A stretch of DNA of 64,000 nt from Cryptomeria japonica (GCF_030272615.1 NC_081405.1:159918317-159982316); one strand, 5' to 3'. Positions 12,361-24,121 are shown, counted from the stretch's first letter. Notes: generated by a model not told the origin, from the sequence alone. Translations and numbers: made by a program.

Positions 12361-12499
12361 TTATAGTCAAGGTGGAGAAAGGAGAGTTCATTTGGCACAG
12401 GAGGAGGACACCCAAAGTGTGAACTCGCCTTCAAGACATGAAAACCTAGAGAAAGGGGAGTGTCTGATGTTCCAAAGGACCCTCTTGAAGGTACCAATT

Positions 12500-12860
12500 G
12501 TCAAGGAGCCACCACAGAGGAAGACATTGTTTAGAACTACTTGCAAGGTAAGTGGAAAGGTATGTAGAGTCATTGTGGACTCAGGGTCAATGGATAATCT
12601 TGCTTCAACTGAGATGGTCAGCAAGCTTGGATTGAAGAAATTTCCTCATCCCTACCCCTACAAAGTCTCCTAGTTGAGCAAAGAGAAGCAAGCCTTGGTA
12701 AGTGAACAAGTTTGGGTTGAATTTCAAATAGGTCAATATAGAGACAAGATCTTGTGTGATTTTGTAGAGGTGGATGCTTGCCATTTACTCCTTGGAAGAC
12801 CATGGCAATATGATGTAGACTCAAGACATGATGGGAGGAAAAATGTTTATAACTAAACTA
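12500..12860 (+). mobile_element. Chromovirus aspartic protease region
   Basis: The catalytic-type motif VIVDSGSMDNLAS is followed by the second lobe with HLLLGRPWQYD, the order expected for a retroviral-type aspartic protease between gag and reverse transcriptase. Fossil. Confidence 0.8.
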
Positions 12861-13299
12861 AAAATGGTGTACAATACACTATGACTCCACTACCAGATGA
12901 TGGTAAGGACAGTCACGTTGTGACTAGTGTCATGTTAGTAGGTAAAGAGGAGTTTATGCAGACAATTAGAGGGAAGGGTACCCTGTGCTTTGCCATAGTG
13001 GTAAAGCCAAGAGAAGAAGTGAGAAAGAAAATGGCAGACAAGGTGCAATAAAGGACTGCGGGTCCTAGGGAAGTGAAGGAGTTGTTGGAAAGAGACAAGG
13101 GTATAGTTGCAGGAAGCAAACTAGAGACCCTGCCACCTTTCAAAGATGTAAGTCACTATATTGACCTTATACCAGGCTCAACATTGCCCAACAAAGCAGC
13201 ATATAAATTGACCCTTGATCAAAATGAATAACTTGCAAGGTAAGTACATGAGTTGCTAGAAAGAGATTCGTAAGGAAGAGCATTAGCCCTTGTGTTGTC

Positions 13300-14450
13300 C
13301 CTACAGTATTGGCCCCTAAGAAAGAAGGTACATGGAGATTATGTACAGACTCTAGAGCCATAAATAAGATCACAATCAGGTATAGGTTCCCTATGCCTCA
13401 GATAGAGGACTTGATGGACTGTCTAGTAGGAGCCAAGTACTACTCCAAGGTGGATTTGAAGAGCGGTTACCATCAAATTAGGATAAGAGAGGGAGATGAG
13501 TGGAAGACAACCTTCAAAACAAATGAAGGACTTTATGAATGGCTAGTTATGCCATTTGGCCTCTCAAATGCCCCTAGTACATTCATGAGACTCGTGAATG
13601 AAGTCTTGAAACCTTTTATCAATCATTTTGTTGTTGTGTACTTAGATTATATTCTGATTTTTAGTAAGGATAGGGATGAGCATCTAACACACTTGGATTT
13701 GGTATTGAAAAGGTTGAATGAAGAACAACTAAAGATCAATTTGGAGAAGTGTGTCTTCTTGTGGGAAGAGTTGGTGTTTCTTGGATTTGTAATCTCCAAG
13801 AGCAATCTCAAGATGGACCCATCCAAGGTGGAAGCAATCCTCAAATGGCCTACACCTAGAAATGCAAGTGAGGTAAAGAGTTTTCATGGTCTTGCAAGCT
13901 TCTATAGGAATTTTATTAAGAATTTTAGTGGTGTATGTGCACTTATAATTGATACTATTAAGGGGGGTAGAAAATGTCAGTTTGTATGGACTAGTGAAGT
14001 AGACAAGTCCTTTGAGTATTTGAAAAGGAGGGTAGCAAAACAATCTATATTGGTTTTACCTGATTTTCATAAGGTTTTCACCATATAATGTGATGCAAGT
14101 AACAAGGCAATAGAGGGAGTCTTGAGCCAAGAAGGTAGACCAGTAGCCTTCTTTAGTGAAAAATTGAACGAGGCTAAACAGAAGGACTCAATCTATGACT
14201 TAGAGATGTATGCAATGGTCCAATCCTTGAGGAAATGGAGGCATTATTTGTTGCCAAAGGAATTTGTAGTCTATACTGATAACCATGCTATGAGTTTCTT
14301 GAATAGGCAGGACAAGTTGAATCACCGGCATATGAAGTGGATAGAATACCTTAAAGCATTCACTTTCACCATTAGGCACAAGAAAGGAGTAGCAAATAAG
14401 GTAGTTGATGCCCTTAGAAGGAGTAACTTGATAGTAAAAGAGATTTAGTT
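13300..14450 (+). mobile_element. Chromovirus reverse transcriptase and RNase H regions
   Basis: Reverse transcriptase blocks are clear: [20 protein letters not shown], then [20 protein letters not shown], then [15 protein letters not shown]. The thumb (FLGFVISK, then [19 protein letters not shown]) follows, then RNase H with GRPVAFFSEKLN, YALEMY-like, VVYTDNHAMSFLN and HRHMKWIEYL. The order is Ty3/Gypsy. Fossil, not intact. Confidence 0.9.
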
Positions 14451-14599
14451 GGAGAGCATAGGCATTAATTCCATGAAGGCTATGTACCAAGGAGATGAGG
14501 ATTTCCAAGAAGCATACCAAGTATATCAAGAAAAGGGTGACAAGTACCACAATGAGTTCTTGGATTTTATTCTGCGGGAAGGTCTACTTTTCAAGGGAA

Positions 14600-15940
14600 G
14601 TCAACTTTGCATTCCTAAAGGTTCCATGAGGGAAAACATTGTGAAAGAAAAGCATTGTGGGGGATTGGCAGGTCATTTTGGAATTGACAAGACCCTTGAG
14701 TTGGTTAAGAGATTCTATTTCTGACCTAAGATGCAGACTGAGATTAGAAAGTATGTGGAAGGTTGTGTGATCTGTCAGAGGGCCAAGGGTAGTAGTTCAA
14801 ATGCAGGTTTGTATACTCCTTTACCCATACCAAGCAAGCCATGGGATTCAGACAGCATGGAATTTTTATTAGGACTTCCAAAGACTAAACAGGGTCATGA
14901 TAGCATCTATGTAGTTGTTGACAGATTTTCCAAAATGGCTCACTTTCTACCTTATAAAACCACACATGATGCATCCCATATAGCAGGTATATTCTTCAAG
15001 GAGGTTTTAAGATTACTTGGTTTGCCATTGTCAATTATCTCAGACAGGGATTCTAAGTTTCTTGGACATTTTTGGCGAACTCTTTCGAGAAAGTTGGCTA
15101 CCAATTTATCATTCTCATTAGCCTATCATCCCCAATTTGATGGAAAGACTGAGGTTATCAATAGGTCACTTGGAAACTTATTAAGGTGTTTGACTATGGA
15201 TCAAGGAACTACATGGGATTTAATACTTCCTCAAGAAGAATTTTCTTATAATGACTCAGTGAATAGAAGCACTTGTCACAATCCCTTTGAGATAGTGTAT
15301 GGATCACACCCTAGAGGTGTATTGGAGCTGAGAGATGTCAAAGATTTGGACAAAAGAAGTGTACAAGTAGAGGACTTTGCAGAAGTAATGAGGGATATCC
15401 ATCAACAAGTCAACGATGGGTTAGAACAAACCTCAGATAAGTACAAGCATGCAGCAGATAAGAAAAGGAGAGATTTGTAGTTTAAGGTTGGAGATGTGGT
15501 GATGATCCATCTCAAGAAGGAGAGACTCACTAAGGAGAAATACACCAAGTTGATGATGAAGAAGATAGGCCCTTTAAATATCATTCAAAAGTGTGGCAGC
15601 AATGCCTACAAGATTGATTTCCCACCGGACATTGGTCTCTCTAACACTTTCAATTTTTCAGATATCTATGCATATAAAGGTCCTGGAACTGATGTGTGTG
15701 ATGTAGGTCCAGATGATTCTAGCAGGGAAGAGATGTTACAAGACCTACCTAAGAAGTCTAAGCTTGCAGTTGAGCATGCAATTGATAGGAGGGTGAGTAA
15801 GAAAACAAGGAGGCATACTTATTATGAGTACCTGGTCCAATGGAAGGACAAACCCTTAGAAGATGCAACCTGGATGACAGAGCAGGATTTGGAGAAGATT
15901 GGATGCAAGGCTCCACATTTGCCAACTCAAGAGACTTGAG
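14600..15940 (+). mobile_element. Chromovirus integrase with chromodomain
   Basis: The integrase zinc module (H...H then CVICQRAKG) is followed by the catalytic core (MEFLLGLPKTKQGHDSIYVV, then LSIISDRDSKFLG, then TEVINRSLGNLLR). A C-terminal chromodomain (YLVQWKDKPLEDATWMTEQD, about 15,820-15,890) closes the pol region. The chromodomain assigns the element to the chromoviruses. In this family it is thought to steer insertion toward particular chromatin. Fossil, not intact. Confidence 0.9.
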
Positions 15941-15961
15941 TTTTTTCTATCCCCGAGAGTA

Positions 15962-16166
15962 TGGTGCAAGGCACCTCTTGGTTTTGGATTTTGTTTGTTG
16001 TTTGTGTGTTGGTATATGGTCCTACACCCTAGAATGGTGTTTTGAATCAATGTGGATCTTTGGAACCTGTGAATGTAATAAAGAACATCTTGTAAGGTCA
16101 GTTGGCTCTAGGTCACTTATAAACCTAGTGACCAACTCTGACCATGGGTTCATCTAGGGTAGGAGG
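15962..16166 (+). repeat. Chromovirus 3' LTR, first piece
   Basis: It starts TGGTGCAAGGCACCTC and matches the first roughly 205 bases of the 5' LTR. It is cut at 16,166 by the gag-protease element and continues at 24,122. Confidence 0.9.
16162..16166. repeat. Target-site duplication GGAGG (left copy)
   Basis: GGAGG directly left of the inserted LTR element recurs at 24,122-24,126 directly right of it. In the uninterrupted 5' LTR the site is present once. Confidence 0.9.
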
Positions 16167-17424
16167 TGTAAAGCGGAAAAAATCAAACCCTAGTCGTTCT
16201 CCCCTCCCCAACTCCGAGGAGAGAGAAGGGAGAGTCACTAGGGTTGATGGTTTTCACTTAGGAGAGACTTTACATTCAAAAGAGGGGTTGAAACCCACAA
16301 GATCCAATCCCATGCAATGCAAGATTGGATTCTATATGAGTTTCAAGGGTTGTGATAGCAAGGATACCCTCTTTTGTAAAGAAATGTGGAAAGAATGATT
16401 GAACTAAGAATGCATGAAAAGTGAGAAAGATTCACTTATAAACAGAGATAGGAATATAGGATGAAGCTGCGGACCTGGAATTAGCAGTAAAATGTCGAGA
16501 CGGTGCTGTTCTACAAATTTGAGCAAAATTTGACGGGATGATGGCGCCCGGCGTGCACACGATCCTCCGAAAAATCCGCAAAACGAAGGGGGATCTGTTT
16601 GTCTCTGCACAAGGATTCCAGATCTTCAATTTCAACCGCGTACCTGCAACCTACACACAGAAAAGCGAAGACGATTGGGGGGTTAGGGATTAGGGGTTTG
16701 CCCTTAGGTCAAACCCCGGTTTTGGAATTAACCAAGAAATGAGAAATGTTGTAAATGTAAATGATTGTAAAACAAGTACTAGTACCTTGTTGTAAGAATG
16801 TTTGTATTCTTACATGTGAAGGTGTAGATGTTGTTGTATGTTGTATGTTGTATGTTGTATGTGGTATGTGATATGTGATCTCCTCTTCAATGGTTGAATC
16901 CTTGTCTTGAATGCAACACTTAGCCTTGAATGGAGACTTAGAATGCTCAATTGCTTGAAGGAATGCTTGAATGCTTGAATGTTTGAATAGAGTTTCCACG
17001 TCTTGTCCACATATGTCCTTCCTCATTTTCTTCATCTACCCCAAATGGGAGAGGAAAATGTAGTTTATATACTTGTCAATTAGGGCTGATAGACTGATTT
17101 TTCTGACCTTGGGCCGACCAGGAAGTGTTATTTTCCAATTTGCAAACTTAAAGACCCGAAGCCCCATAGGAGACCGGGCCCAAAATAGGGCCAGGGACCA
17201 AGGCGCTGGGTGCCATGGTCCTGGGGGACCAGGGTGCTGGGCGCTCTGGTCCCACCTCCCGGGACAGCAGGGTGCAAGGAGGGATCAGGCAAGGTGCTGG
17301 AAAAATGCAGTTTTTGATGTTGTGGACAAATTTTGGGGTCTCCATTCAGGTTCCGTGTTGCATCGCTATCGTGAAGACCCAAATTCAGTCGAAATTGCAA
17401 GTGTCACAATTTTAGGATGCTACA
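16167..17424 (-). repeat. Downstream LTR of the gag-protease element
   Basis: In element sense it starts TGTAGCATCCTAAAATTG and ends CCGCTTTACA. It is about 80 bp shorter than its partner because two internal microsatellites, (TTGTATG)n and (GCTTGAAT)n, have fewer units. It contains three copies of a GC-rich palindrome of about 30 bp (16,536-16,565 and a tandem pair at about 17,194-17,253). Confidence 0.93.
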
Positions 17425-17440
17425 TTTAGCCCCCACTTTA
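17425..17440 (-). promoter_or_regulatory. Polypurine tract of the gag-protease element
   Basis: Next to the LTR the element sense reads TAAAGTGGGGGCTAAA, the purine-rich plus-strand primer expected directly before a 3' LTR. Confidence 0.85.
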
Positions 17441-18164
17441 GCGGGAGTATAAGCGTACGCTCATACTTCCGGTAAAGTACAAGGAAACAACATTGAAAAA
17501 CTTTCACCACGTCAAGGAGGCAAGATACACCAAGCCCCCAGTGGACTAAGGATCTTACGACTTCGAATGACAAAGTAAAAGGGAAGATCACGAGGGAGAA
17601 CCATGACTATCAGTAGTAAGGTTCCCTCACTATGAGTCATGCAAGAAAGATATCAAAAATTTTCAAGGCAAAGCTAAATTTGTCAAGAAATTTTTAAGTA
17701 TCTTGAAAAGATATGAACGGGATGTATGCCCCCCTACGTTAAAGCAATCGCACACGCCTCACCGGGGGTGATTGCTTTAAGGTAGTGATACATATAAGAA
17801 ATGAGAAAGGAGCATGTTATCACAAGGATTTAGCCCCCAAGTGTGAGATAAGCCCAAGGATAATAGACACAAAACACAAAGCACAAGGTGACTTCGCTTT
17901 CCTCGGGGTCAGTATGCTGTATGATAATTCATGTATATCATATGTATGTATGCATAATTGTTCTTCATTCCCCAATCAAGGAAGGTCACCTAGAAGAAGG
18001 GAACACATGTGTCTTTTGAGTCAACATGAGAGAGACCAAAAGAGATCTCAATGTTTTGCATCGTCCTCAAGTAGACAACACTAAGGACAACAAATAGAAG
18101 AATGAGAATAACATGTAGAAGAAGTAACAAAAGAGAGGAGGAGAGAATCTGCTATGCTAATGAA
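17441..18164 (-). mobile_element. Non-coding 3' internal segment of the gag-protease element
   Basis: About 0.7 kb lies between the coding region and the polypurine tract with no open frame of note. It is the place where an autonomous relative would carry pol or untranslated sequence. Short GC-richer words near 17,720-17,780 form a weak inverted repeat. Confidence 0.6.
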
Positions 18165-19690
18165 CTAGTCTAGCACGTCATCTACCCCCCGATCTTGCTG
18201 ATCAATGTTTCGGGAAGGCAGGGAACACGCTAGAGGAGGAACATTCAACACAGCAAATGGAGCTATCACAAGATCCAAACAAGGGCTATGTTCATGTTCC
18301 AAGCCACGTTGTTCTTGTCTAGGAGCTAGGATAAGTGCTTTAGAAAATTCATTAGATAAATGGTTATCAATATCAACAAGTTCATATTCACTATCAGAAG
18401 CAAGAGAAGTAACATTTTCATCATGAATAACATTTTCATCTATATCATCATCAAGATTTATAAAAATAGGATCTTTAACTCGCACAGGATCAAGACCATC
18501 ATGCATCTTATGTTTAGGAGATTTTGGCTCAATTTCCGGCTGAGGAGAAAATGGAATAATGCTTGTTGAAGGTGTTTTGGGGGATTGCAAAGTTTGAGAA
18601 GCAGCTGCCTGAGCTCTAAGACGACGCTTTCGTCGGCGTTCACGTGCAGAACGATTTTGTCTAGTCTTAGTAGGAAGTTGAGAAGATTGAGGAGGAGGAA
18701 TGTTCTCATCCTTATCACTTGGGTGTTTAGGTTGTGGTCTCTTAGGCTGAACAATAGGAGAAGAGGAAGGTCTCTTCTCTCCATAAGAGGAAGGAGGAGG
18801 AACTGCTCCATATAAGGGAGGAATATTTGGTTTAGGAAGGAGACCAAGTCCATCATGACGAGGAGGGATAGGTCTACTTTTAGGAAGTTTATTAGATATA
18901 GGCATAGTCACATCCATAGGGATGGGTTGGGAATCTTCTTGAGGAAAGACATTAGTTTTATCTTTCAAAGGAAGAACTTCCTTCTCAAGAATGATAGGAA
19001 TGTCAAGTTTGGGTGTTCTAGGTTCACTTAGAGATAGGATCATATCTTTTTTCCACTTTTGATAAGATTTGAAAAGATGATCACTTCGCGGAGGAAGAGA
19101 TTGGAATTGTTTAGGCCAAAAATAATCAAGAGGAACACTAGAAGTTCTTTCAGCTGGTTTAAAGAGACTATGATTGACAGTAACAACTTCACCATTATGG
19201 GGAAATTTCAAACACTTGTGAATAGGAGAAGCAATAGCTTTCATGGAAGATAGCCAAGGATAGCCTAGCTTCACACGAAATTGTTCGGATGATGGAATAA
19301 TAGCAAAGTCCACATCAAGGGATTTGTTATGGACCTCAATAGGTAATGTAATAGAACCAATTGCAGGAGAAGAAAATGCATCAAATAATTTCACAACCAC
19401 ATTTGTTTCGTCATAGATCACTTGATTCAATTGCAAAGTAAAAAGAAATTCTTTAGTAATGACATTAACCATGCAAGAAGGATCAATAAGCACTCCACGG
19501 AAAGGTGTATTTTTGACTTTTGCAACTATATATAAAGGACCATCAGGTGCCCTGATAGTTTCGCTAGAATCAAAGGTGATGGAAAGTTCTTTAGGGATTT
19601 TTTGCTGCTCCACAAAGTTAATCACATTCGAAGTCATAGACACAAGATCATCAGGTGAGACAGAGGAATCATTAGTATCAACCACATTAG
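18165..19690 (-). mobile_element. Protease-like region with long charged tail
   Basis: The N-terminal part holds a retropepsin-like layout: FRGVLIDPSCMVNVITKEFL in the position of the catalytic lobe, and RVKLGYPWLSSMKAIASPIH in the position of the second lobe. About 300 residues follow that are rich in Pro, Ser, Lys and Arg, including a basic patch (RQNRSARERRRKRRLRAQ). No polymerase domain follows. In related families this part would process Gag. Fossil. Confidence 0.7.
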
Positions 19691-19699
19691 AGGTGTGAG

Positions 19700-21610
19700 A
19701 AGGTACCGGATCAGTAAAAATCTAAAGATTTTGGTTAGGAGGAGCTACAGATGTGTTGCCTTTATCATTCACTCCAGAAACAAAGATAGTATTATTATCA
19801 ATCAAATCTTGAATTTTACCCTTTAAAGCAAAACATTTTTCAGTATCATGCCCAAGATGACGATGAAATTGACAAAAAGATTTGTTATCAAAATAGGGTG
19901 AATTAATCTTTGCAGGATCTATTTGCCTTATAGGAGGAAGAGTAAGCACATTTTGTTCTAATAACTTATTCATAATACTATGCAATGATTCATTCAAAGG
20001 AGTAAACTTTCTTTCTTTCTTAAAAAACTTAGAAATAGGAGGCACACCTGATGCTACATTCACATTGTTGTTGATGATGTTTTCATTGAATTTGATGGAC
20101 TCTCTGTTCGGTTTAAACTTCCCAAATGGTTGTTGACTACTATCACCCTTATCACTCGGAGCCATAGGATGTGATTGTTCCATTTGACTCACAGTTAGTT
20201 GATAATGGTGAAGAGTTGCGCACAACTATTGGAAAGAAGTAAACTCAGAAAACAGAAGTTTATCTCGAATATCTTTTCGTAAATTAGAAATGAAGATTCT
20301 TTGAATATCATTGTCAGGCACTGGAAAAGCAATTTGAGCATACAAATGCTTATATCTACCAATGAAATCAGTCACTTTTTCTTTAACACCTTGTTTACAA
20401 TGCATTAAATCAATCAAAGTAACTTTAGGACTTATATTGTTTTGAAATTGTTGAATGAAAGCATTTGCAAGTTGTTCGAAAGAAGTAATAGAATAGGAAG
20501 GCAACGAGCAATACCATTGTAGGGCTTTATCTCTTAATGTTCTAGTAAACAGTTTTGCAAGCAACCTTTGGTCATAAGCAAAATCGGTACATATTGTTTG
20601 AAAGGTCTTAACATGTGTTAGAGGATCACCCTTACCATTATAAAGCTCCAAATGCGGAATTTCAACATGTTTAGGGGGAATAGCTCGAACAATGTCAAGA
20701 GAAAGTGGGCTCGCAACATCAAATGTGGGCACACTAAACTTAGATTGATTCATAGAGGCAATTTGTTGCTGTAAAGAAGAGACAGTTTGTGCAAGATTGT
20801 TAATGGTCGCTTCAGTTGAAGAGTTCATATTAGACGTGTTAGATTGTGATGGAGGTGTTATGTTATTGAAAGAAGGTAGAGAGTAAGGTGGTGGGACACT
20901 ATGATAGTTAGTCATAGGAGATGATTGGACAGGAGGAACACTACAAGGAGGAATGGAAAACGAATTGCCCCCTTGTGTCATGTTCATTTGTGGTGATATA
21001 ATAGGAACACTTATTGAAGGAATGAATGAAGAAGTCGGATTGAATGAAGGAAGAGGGTTGATTGAAGAAGAGGGATTGCCCCCATGACTAGTGATCATAG
21101 GAGGAATGTCTTGTATTGAAGTAGTCATTATGTTTGATGTAAAAGTAGGTATACTAGCAATAGAAGTCGTCAAAGGAATAGAATGATTAACTTGAGTAGG
21201 AGGTTGTGTATAACCTAAGGTTTCGGCACAACTTTTCATAGGCATCACATTTGAATCCACAATGTGTGCAATACCACGCAAAATATCAATTCCATTCTTA
21301 TCACTTTGAAGCATACTTTTTAGACCCTCAATTAAAGGAAGAGCTTGACTATCAGGGTATTCTTGAGACATCCATTGTCGAAAATCATCAAATTAGTTAT
21401 CCAATTTTGAAAGTTGTTCTACAGAAACCTCATGGAGAGCTTCTTCATCATTAAGAGGATTAGAGGAATTACCCATGTCCTCGTTAAAAAGGCCATTCAA
21501 ATTAGGTTCCATCTCCTCAGTAATTAAACCTTGGAAGGACTTAATTCTAAGGCTTCGTCTAATGGGAATAGTGTAAGTAGGGCTTATTGTTGTAAAACTC
21601 ATGCACTAAA
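19700..21610 (-). mobile_element. Gag region of the non-autonomous element
   Basis: A retrotransposon-gag domain (HVEIPHLELYNGKGDPLTHV, then ALQWYCSLPSYSITSFEQLA, then GRYKHLYAQI) is preceded by a Pro/Ser/Thr-rich stretch and a coiled segment. A single zinc knuckle (CQFHRHLGHDTEKC, near 19,840) follows. These patterns match Tat/Athila-type plant Gypsy gags. A Gag able to bind RNA and assemble could explain how the element spread with a helper. Fossil, with few breaks. Confidence 0.85.
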
Positions 21611-22762
21611 GAAAGAGAGAAGATTTTGAATTTTAGAGGTAGCAAATTTCAGTAAAATCAGCCAATCTTCTAGATTTAAGCTGTTAAATACAATCAAGAC
21701 AATCTCCCGAAATTTCAGAAAAAATGTCAGGGACCGTGGCGCTCGGGGTGCACACGGTCCTCGCAACTTTTTTCGAAATTTGCAGGGATGAAAGTTATGA
21801 TGATTTTAAAGCTAATCTGAAAAAATTGAGTGATTTTATGATCTGTAGATAGGCCAAATTAAAGTTGCAATCTCAAAATTGAACCCTACCAAGATTGTCG
21901 AAAAATGCAAAATTTGAATTTTGAAAAAGAGAGGGAAACTGAAATTTTGGATTTTATGATTTTAGAGGGAATACCAAAAGCAATGCAAGTTTTGAATTTT
22001 AAAAACTGACTCGATTTCACGCAAAATTCAATTTTGAAAGCGGAAATCAAAGTTGTTGTAATTAAGCACTTAATTTCAAAAAGTCACAAACTGCAAAAAT
22101 TTGAATAAAGCACTGAAATTTCGAATGAATGATAACACACTTTTCAGATTTAGGACTGTAAGAAACACAATTTTGACACAAATTTCAATTTCAACAATTT
22201 TTGAATGATTAGAAGCCTTAAACCAAGCAATCGCTAGACCAACTTTGACTGTAATTTTGAAAGTGTTAGAATTGATGAAATCAGCCAAAATTCTAGATTT
22301 TAGCAGAAAAATACAGTAAGATCTAGCTCCCGAAATTTCAGAAAAAATGTCGGGGACGATGGCGCTCGGAGTGCACACGGTCCTCGCAACTTTTTTCCAA
22401 ATTTTCAGGGATGAAAGATATTATGATTTTATTGCGGAATCCAAAGTTACAGCTGATTTGGAGATGTTTTGATCAGTGAAATTGTCGGACAAAGGTTGAA
22501 TCAAGAGGGTTTCAAAAATTAGGGTTTCGACACTTAACCACTTAATTTTCAAAATTAAAGCACAAATATGAATTGATAATTTGCAATAGAAGGGTAGATC
22601 TAAAACAAACATTAACAATTAAACATTTCACAAGCTTAATTACTTAAAAGAAAATTTTAGGGTTTTTATGCAATCAACCTCTAAAATTTGCAAAAGATCA
22701 AACATGGAAATATAATCAAGGCATCCAATTTTCAGATCTAACCATGAATAATCAGAAAGGAT
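21611..22762 (-). mobile_element. Long leader with duplicated GC hairpin block
   Basis: About 1.15 kb lies between the primer-binding site and gag with no coding signal. A segment of about 155 bp occurs twice (about 21,661-21,813 and 22,282-22,435). In each copy sits the 30-base GC palindrome (21,731-21,760 and 22,354-22,383). In retroviral relatives this region carries packaging and dimerisation structures. Confidence 0.75.
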
Positions 22763-22781
22763 GTTCACGTCGGGTTCACCA
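22763..22781 (-). promoter_or_regulatory. Primer-binding site of the gag-protease element
   Basis: In element sense TGGTGAACCCGACGTGAAC follows the upstream LTR after a few T residues. It begins with the TGG expected opposite a tRNA CCA end. I cannot name the tRNA with certainty. Confidence 0.7.
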
Positions 22782-22784
22782 AAA

Positions 22785-24121
22785 TGTAAAGCGGAAAAAA
22801 TCGAACCCTAGTCGTTCTCCCCTCCCCAACTCCGAGGAGAGAGAAGGGAGAGTCACTAGGGTTGATGGTTTTCACTTAGGAGAGACTTTACATTCAAAAG
22901 AGGGGTTGAAACCCACAAGATCCAATCCCACGCAATGCAAGATTGGATTCTATATGAGTTTCAAGGGTTGTGATAGCAAGGATACCCTCTTTTGTAAAGA
23001 AATGTGGAAAGAATGATTAAGCTAGGAATGCATGAAAAGTGAGAAAGATTCACTTATAAACAGAGATAGGAATATAGGATGAAGCTGCAGACCTGGAATT
23101 AGCAATAAAATGTCAAGACGGTGATGTTCTACAAATTTGAGCAAAATTTGACGGGACGATGGCGCCCGGCGTGCACACGGTCCTCCGAAAAATCCGCGAA
23201 ACGAAGGGGGATCTGTTCGTCTCTGCACAAGGATTCCAGATCTTCAATTTCAGCCGCGTACCTGCAACCTACACACAGAAAAGCGAAGACGATTGGGGGG
23301 TTAGGGATTAGGGGTTTGCCCTTAGGTCAAACCCCGGTTTTGGAATTAACCAAGAAATGAGAAATGTTGTAAATGTAAATGATTGTAAAACAAGTACTAG
23401 TACCTTGTTGTAAGAATGTTTGTATTCTTACATGCAAAGGTGTAGATGTTGTTGTATGTTGTATGTTGTATGTTGTATGTTGTATGTTGTATGTTGTATG
23501 TTGTATGTTGTATGTTGTATGTTGTATGTTGTATGTTGTATGTGGTATGTGATATGTGATCTCCTCTTCAATGGTTGAATCCTTGTCTTGAATGCAACAC
23601 TTAGCCTTGAATGGAGACTTAGAATGCTCAATTGCTTGAAGGAATGCTTGAATGCTTGAATGCTTGAATGCTTGAATGCTTGAATAGAGTTTCCACGTCT
23701 TGTCCACATATGTCCTTCCTCCTTTTCTTCATCTACCCCAAATGGGAGAGGAAAATGTAGTTTATATACTTGTCAATTAGGGCTGATAGACTGATTTTTC
23801 CGACCTTGGGCCGACCAAGAAGTGTTATTTTCCAATTTGCAAACTTAAAGACCCGAAGCCCCATAGGAGACCAGGCCCAAAATAGGGCCAGGGACCAGGG
23901 CGCTGGGTGCCATGGTCCTGGGGGACCAGGGCGCTGGGCGCTCTGGTCCCACCTCCCGGGACAGCAGGGTGCAAGGAGGGATCAGGCAGGGTGCTAGAAA
24001 AATGCAGTTTTTGATGTTGTGGACAAGTTTTGGGGTCTCCATTCAGGTTCCGTGTTGCATCGCCATCGCGAAGACCCAAATGCAGTCGAAATTGCAAGTG
24101 TCGCAATTTTAGGATGCTACA
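22785..24121 (-). repeat. Upstream LTR of the gag-protease element
   Basis: Partner of 16,167-17,424 with the same termini. It holds the longer (TTGTATG)n array (about 23,455-23,545) and a longer (GCTTGAAT)n run (about 23,636-23,686). It also has three GC palindromes (23,154-23,183 and a tandem pair at about 23,891-23,950). Confidence 0.93.
23455..23545 (+). repeat. (TTGTATG)n microsatellite
   Basis: About twelve or more heptamer units lie here. The matching place in the other LTR (about 16,836-16,865) has about four. The expansion therefore happened after insertion. Confidence 0.9.

Larger units (their letters stand above)
16167..24121 (-). mobile_element. Non-autonomous LTR element carrying gag and protease only
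   Basis: A 7.95-kb element with two LTRs (16,167-17,424 and 22,785-24,121), a primer-binding site next to the right LTR, and a purine tract next to the left one. It has a 5-bp target duplication. Read on the minus strand, the inside holds a long leader, gag with zinc knuckle, and an aspartic-protease-like region with a long tail. No reverse transcriptase, RNase H or integrase is present. This is the architecture known in plants as TR-GAG or large-derivative elements, which depend on enzymes from a relative. The LTRs differ by about 2.5% by eye, so it is younger than its chromovirus host. It looks nearly whole for its type, with about three breaks. Confidence 0.9.

Noticed and set aside
16144-17429. 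Small open frames repeated almost unchanged at 22,744-24,112
   Set aside because: They lie in the two LTRs of one element and are identical because the LTRs are copies, not because they are conserved genes.
20226-21371. Host gene for a Pro/Ser-rich protein
   Set aside because: It has a retrotransposon gag core and lies between two LTRs with a target duplication.
23455-23690. CRISPR-like regular repeats
   Set aside because: Units are 7-8 bp with no spacers, in a plant LTR; they are microsatellites.
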